Source of the DNA: UBA1941 sp046329575 | GTDB lineage: Bacteria > Bacteroidota > Bacteroidia > Chitinophagales > LD1 | DNA: 64,000 nt | Assembly: GCA_046329575.1 (NCBI GenBank) | Contig: JAXLUJ010000002.1 | Location: forward strand, 124,001-188,000 | Direction of reading: 5' to 3' | Made by a program: the position numbers and the translations under genes | Shown here: positions 61,136 through 64,000 of the stretch, piece after piece | How positions within the stretch are numbered: position 1 is the first letter of the stretch | Layout: each line of letters begins with the position of its first letter | Notes under the pieces: model-generated | Told to the model about the DNA's origin: nothing | Databases searched by the model: none | Seen by the model: the letters and a program-made list of their open reading frames with translations, nothing else

Positions 61136-62539
61136 TCAAGGTGCAATGAGGATAGCACGCGTAAAGTAGCGGCCATCGCTTTCCAGGCGAACCCAGTAAT
61201 TTCCGGCTTGTAAATCGCTTATATTTAAAGTGATGTGTGTTGCGGAGGTGTATTGCACCGGTGCGTTACTAATTTCACCCAAACTGTTATATATGACTAC
61301 TGAAGAAACCGCGGCGGGAGTTTCAATCTCCAGTATATCCTGAGCCGGTATTGGATATACCTGTATGTCGTTATCCGAAATTTCAGGCACACCTGAGATG
61401 CAGGCCTTAGTGAGCAGCGCTTTGAAATCAATACAATCGGCCCATTCCGGATGGTCGATAAACGGATTGCGGTTATGCTGACGGCTTACCACGTATTCGT
61501 GCCGGGTCAACTCCTCCTCGCTAACAGGGTCGGCACTATTCCATTGTTTCAGAAGGGCATCTACTTCGTCCGGGCCATGTGAAAGCAGATTCTGTAAAGC
61601 CCAGCTACCGTCGGTACCATTGTAGCAAATGATGGTGTACATCATGGCTCTGGCGGCATCACCTTTCGTGGTATTTTGCGGTTCGGCCACCGTAACATTC
61701 GAACTGTTCTTTCCTAACTTAAAATTCTGGTAGGAATAGGTAGTTGTGGCAACTGTTCCGTAAGCATAGTTCAAACGCGCATTATTAACATCGCCATTGG
61801 TAAGAAACAACATGTGGTAATCACTGCCCTCAGGGTAGTCGGTAATCGAACTGCCATAGGTGGCATATGTTCTCATCCAGCTTTTAGGCAAGGTGTGCTC
61901 CCGGTTGTAGTTAATGTTACCAATATTTAATGGCGGGGTATAGATATATTTTTCGCCGCTGTATTGACATTGAACAAATTCGCGGCCCAAGGTGGTGTCG
62001 TGACTGTAATATACATCGGCCAGATCGTACATGCCATTGAGATAATTCACCTGAGTATGCGGATGAATCAGATTGGTGAGACTGGTAATGAAGTTGCTAC
62101 CGGGAACAATCGATCCGTAATAATTGCCCATTGAACTGCCCGCAGCCGTAACAGTACCGGTTAATGGTGCGGTTTGTTTATAATCAATAGAACTGCCGCT
62201 GCCGCTGTAGGCAAAAACTGAAAAGTGATAGGTATGATTCAATAAAACTTCACGAATCCAGATACTATCCGCAGTACCTACATAAGCTACTTTAGCATTT
62301 CCGATCCAAGTGCCTTTTTGGTAAACGGTGCCATCGGCAGGGGTGGAAGAAATATTTTGTTCGCTTTTCAACACCAGAAACCCATTTGCCACTACCGGGT
62401 TGAACTTAATTGCAAATCCCCACGCCTTTACTGCGCTTGACGAAAAATTGGTTGGGTTGGAAGCCGGTTCTGCTGCCGAAACGGTTAGGGCCGTTGTTAA
62501 GGTTAGGGTGGAAACGAGTGACCGTAAAATTCCACGCAT
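61136..62539 (-). CDS. T9SS-exported endonuclease I family nuclease
   Basis: A 467-residue secreted nuclease of the EndA/endonuclease I family (beta-beta-alpha metal). The active-site region is YNREHTLPKSWMRTYA (catalytic His, with Arg/Glu nearby), with SDYHMLFLTNGDVNNARLNY and RHEYVVSRQHNRNPFIDHPEW further on. A fibronectin-like N-terminal region (about 25-140) precedes the nuclease domain; the C-terminal sorting domain spans about 390-467 (QVYPIPAQDILEI, LQAGNYWVRL). It probably degrades extracellular nucleic acids. The start at 62539 (MRGILRSLVSTLTLTTALTV) is a signal peptide. Confidence 0.9.
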   Translation of the reverse strand: MRGILRSLVSTLTLTTALTVSAAEPASNPTNFSSSAVKAWGFAIKFNPVVANGFLVLKSEQNISSTPADGTVYQKGTWIGNAKVAYVGTADSIWIREVLLNHTYHFSVFAYSGSGSSIDYKQTAPLTGTVTAAGSSMGNYYGSIVPGSNFITSLTNLIHPHTQVNYLNGMYDLADVYYSHDTTLGREFVQCQYSGEKYIYTPPLNIGNINYNREHTLPKSWMRTYATYGSSITDYPEGSDYHMLFLTNGDVNNARLNYAYGTVATTTYSYQNFKLGKNSSNVTVAEPQNTTKGDAARAMMYTIICYNGTDGSWALQNLLSHGPDEVDALLKQWNSADPVSEEELTRHEYVVSRQHNRNPFIDHPEWADCIDFKALLTKACISGVPEISDNDIQVYPIPAQDILEIETPAAVSSVVIYNSLGEISNAPVQYTSATHITLNISDLQAGNYWVRLESDGRYFTRAILIAP

Positions 62540-62644
62540 AAAAAATCCGCCGGTTAAAAGACGGTTGACGAAGATAGACTTTCACCGGTAATTTTCTCAT
62601 AGCAGCGTTTAACGGAATAGTATAGTGCAGCTTCGTATAAAAAT

Positions 62645-62652
62645 TAATTTTG
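62645..62652 (+). promoter_or_regulatory. Bacteroidota -7 promoter element close to the hutU start
   Basis: TAATTTTG fits TAnnTTTG and ends 4 bases before the hutU ATG at 62657. No correctly spaced TTTG is present. The same 4-base spacing occurs at 38896 and 57849. Confidence 0.5.
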
Positions 62653-62656
62653 CCGC

Positions 62657-64000
62657 ATGGTAACATCAGCAAGAACACTTCGCGCTGCCCGTGGAAATCA
62701 ACTGTCATGTAAAGGTTGGGTTCAGGAGGCGGCTCTTCGTATGCTTTACAATAATTTGGATCCTGAAGTAGCCGAACGGCCTGAAGATTTGATTGTATAT
62801 GGAGGTTTAGGAAAAGCTGCCCGCAACTGGGAGGCGCTTGAAAAAATTGTATCGTCGCTACAAAAATTGGAAGAAGACCAAACGCTTTTAGTGCAAAGCG
62901 GAAAACCGGTAGGTATATTGCGCTCACATAAAGATGCTCCTCGTGTGATTATTGCGAACAGCAATTTAGTAGGCAAATGGGCGAACTGGGAGCACTTTCG
63001 CGAACTGGAGCGAAAAGGGCTGATGATGTATGGTCAAATGACTGCCGGTAGTTGGATCTATATTGGATCACAGGGAATTGTTCAGGGAACCTACGAAACT
63101 TATTTGTCGTTAGCGCAACAGCATTTCAATGGCACTTTGAAGGGCACACTAAATGTAACAGCAGGTTTGGGCGGCATGGGCGGCGCACAGCCTTTGGCTA
63201 TTACCATGAACGAAGGTGTGGCATTGGTGGCCGAAATGGAAGAATGGCGGATCAAAAAGCGTATTGAAACCAGATATCTGGATGAAATGTTCACTAATAT
63301 TGATGAAGCGATTGATCGCTCGTTGGCTGCTAAGGCCGCAAAGGAGGCCGTTTCAATTGGCGTGAAGGCTAATGTTGTAGATCTGCTTCGGCGTTTAATT
63401 GAACGAAACATTGTGCCCGATACGCTTACTGACCAAACCTCGGCTCATGACGAGCTGATCGGATATTTTCCTGATGGCCTGAGTGTAGAACAAGCAAATG
63501 CCCTTCGCGAATCCAATCCTGAAGAATATGTGAAACGTTCGCTTGACACTATGGCCATTCATGTGGAATATATGATTGAATTGCAAAGCCGCGGCGCTAT
63601 TACGTTTGATTACGGCAATAACTTACGCGGGCAGGCTAAGGATAAGCGCGGAGTTAAAAATGCCTTTGCTTTTCCGGGATTTGTTCCGGCGTATATTCGT
63701 CCGCTGTTTTGCGAAGGCAAAGGTCCATTTCGCTTTGTGGCGTTGAGTGGCGATGAGCAGGATATTTTCGCCTGCGATGAAAAATTGAAAGAGTTATTTC
63801 CTGAAAATAAGGGCTTACATCGGTGGTTGAAAATGGCCAAAGAAAAAATTGCATTTCAGGGACTTCCTGCCCGGATTTGCTGGTTGGGCATGGGAGAGCG
63901 GGAAATTGCCGGCCTGGCGTTCAATCAAATGGTTAAAGATGGCATTTTGAAAGCGCCTATAGTAATTGGCCGCGATCATCTGGATACCGGAAGCGTAGCT
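62657..64000 (+). CDS. hutU: Urocanate hydratase, partial (C-terminus beyond the right edge)
   Basis: The first 448 codons of urocanate hydratase, which converts urocanate to imidazolone propionate in histidine breakdown. WVQEAALRMLYNNLDPEVAE, the NAD-binding GTLNVTAGLGGMGGAQP, and DQTSAHDELIGYFPDGL are signatures. The window ends at GRDHLDTGSVA; the catalytic region continues outside. Inserts such as the region around IETRYLDEMFTNIDEAIDRS suggest the longer form of the enzyme. Other hut genes are not visible. Confidence 0.97.
   Translation, partial: MVTSARTLRAARGNQLSCKGWVQEAALRMLYNNLDPEVAERPEDLIVYGGLGKAARNWEALEKIVSSLQKLEEDQTLLVQSGKPVGILRSHKDAPRVIIANSNLVGKWANWEHFRELERKGLMMYGQMTAGSWIYIGSQGIVQGTYETYLSLAQQHFNGTLKGTLNVTAGLGGMGGAQPLAITMNEGVALVAEMEEWRIKKRIETRYLDEMFTNIDEAIDRSLAAKAAKEAVSIGVKANVVDLLRRLIERNIVPDTLTDQTSAHDELIGYFPDGLSVEQANALRESNPEEYVKRSLDTMAIHVEYMIELQSRGAITFDYGNNLRGQAKDKRGVKNAFAFPGFVPAYIRPLFCEGKGPFRFVALSGDEQDIFACDEKLKELFPENKGLHRWLKMAKEKIAFQGLPARICWLGMGEREIAGLAFNQMVKDGILKAPIVIGRDHLDTGSVA

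Overview
This window comes from a member of the phylum Bacteroidota (Bacteroidetes). The evidence is the number of secreted proteins with type IX secretion (T9SS) C-terminal sorting domains, a GldA-type ABC ATPase, GSCFA and DUF3098 proteins, a TonB-receptor-like barrel protein, a SecA of about 1,100 residues, and promoters of the Bacteroidota form TTTG-N19-TAnnTTTG. GC content looks moderate. The class and genus cannot be fixed from the sequence. Most of the window is chromosomal housekeeping; no tRNA, rRNA, CRISPR array, phage or transposase gene was seen.

Positions 1-6196 (minus strand) hold a type I restriction-modification operon in the order hsdR, hsdS, prrC, hsdM (hsdM runs off the left edge). 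The gene between hsdS and hsdM is a close relative of Escherichia coli PrrC, a latent tRNA anticodon nuclease that fires when a phage inactivates the restriction enzyme. Its ATPase motifs and the R-x3-E...H nuclease triad are intact, so the locus looks like a two-layer phage defence. The 600 bases upstream of hsdR hold a 14-bp tandem repeat array interrupted by a dispersed element of about 105 bp, which recurs twice more in the window.

Positions 6.8-12.3 kb hold scattered enzymes: an acyltransferase, a zinc alcohol dehydrogenase, a secreted alpha/beta hydrolase, a beta-lactamase-fold protein and a VOC-fold lipoprotein. secA (with a terminator hairpin just before its start codon) and two Skp/OmpH periplasmic chaperones follow at 12.4-17.2 kb. 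From 17.3 to 22.6 kb are secreted and cell-surface proteins. From 22.6 to 24.8 kb is a Fur regulator - STAS - purA operon. From 24.8 to 30.1 kb are GSCFA and acyltransferase genes facing a conserved ftsX - DUF3098 - uppP - truB cell-envelope operon. A large DUF2723 membrane protein, a monooxygenase-fold protein, an unrecognised 468-residue protein and an LRR/dockerin-like T9SS protein lead to 37.2 kb, followed by a repeat-built element, DUF4256, mtgA and an outer-membrane barrel protein.

At 41.8-44.3 kb is an isolated six-gene block of the S10/spc ribosomal cluster (rpsC, rplP, rpmC, rpsQ, rplN, rplX), with its own promoter and terminator and a short rplX. At 53.0-55.6 kb is atpBEFH, ended by a terminator without atpA. 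Both are normally parts of longer operons, which suggests rearrangement in this lineage. Other genes include a glycosyltransferase, an M48 protease, a frameshifted lipoprotein gene, an exonuclease/GIY-YIG fusion, deoC, gldA, an SGNH hydrolase, two T9SS-exported proteins (one an endonuclease I) and the first 448 codons of hutU at the right edge.

Four arrays of degenerate 7-bp repeats (near 8.0, 9.1, 12.4 and 51.7 kb) lie in intergenic spaces, three of them between convergent genes. Starts given here follow family length and context, so several differ from the longest open frame.
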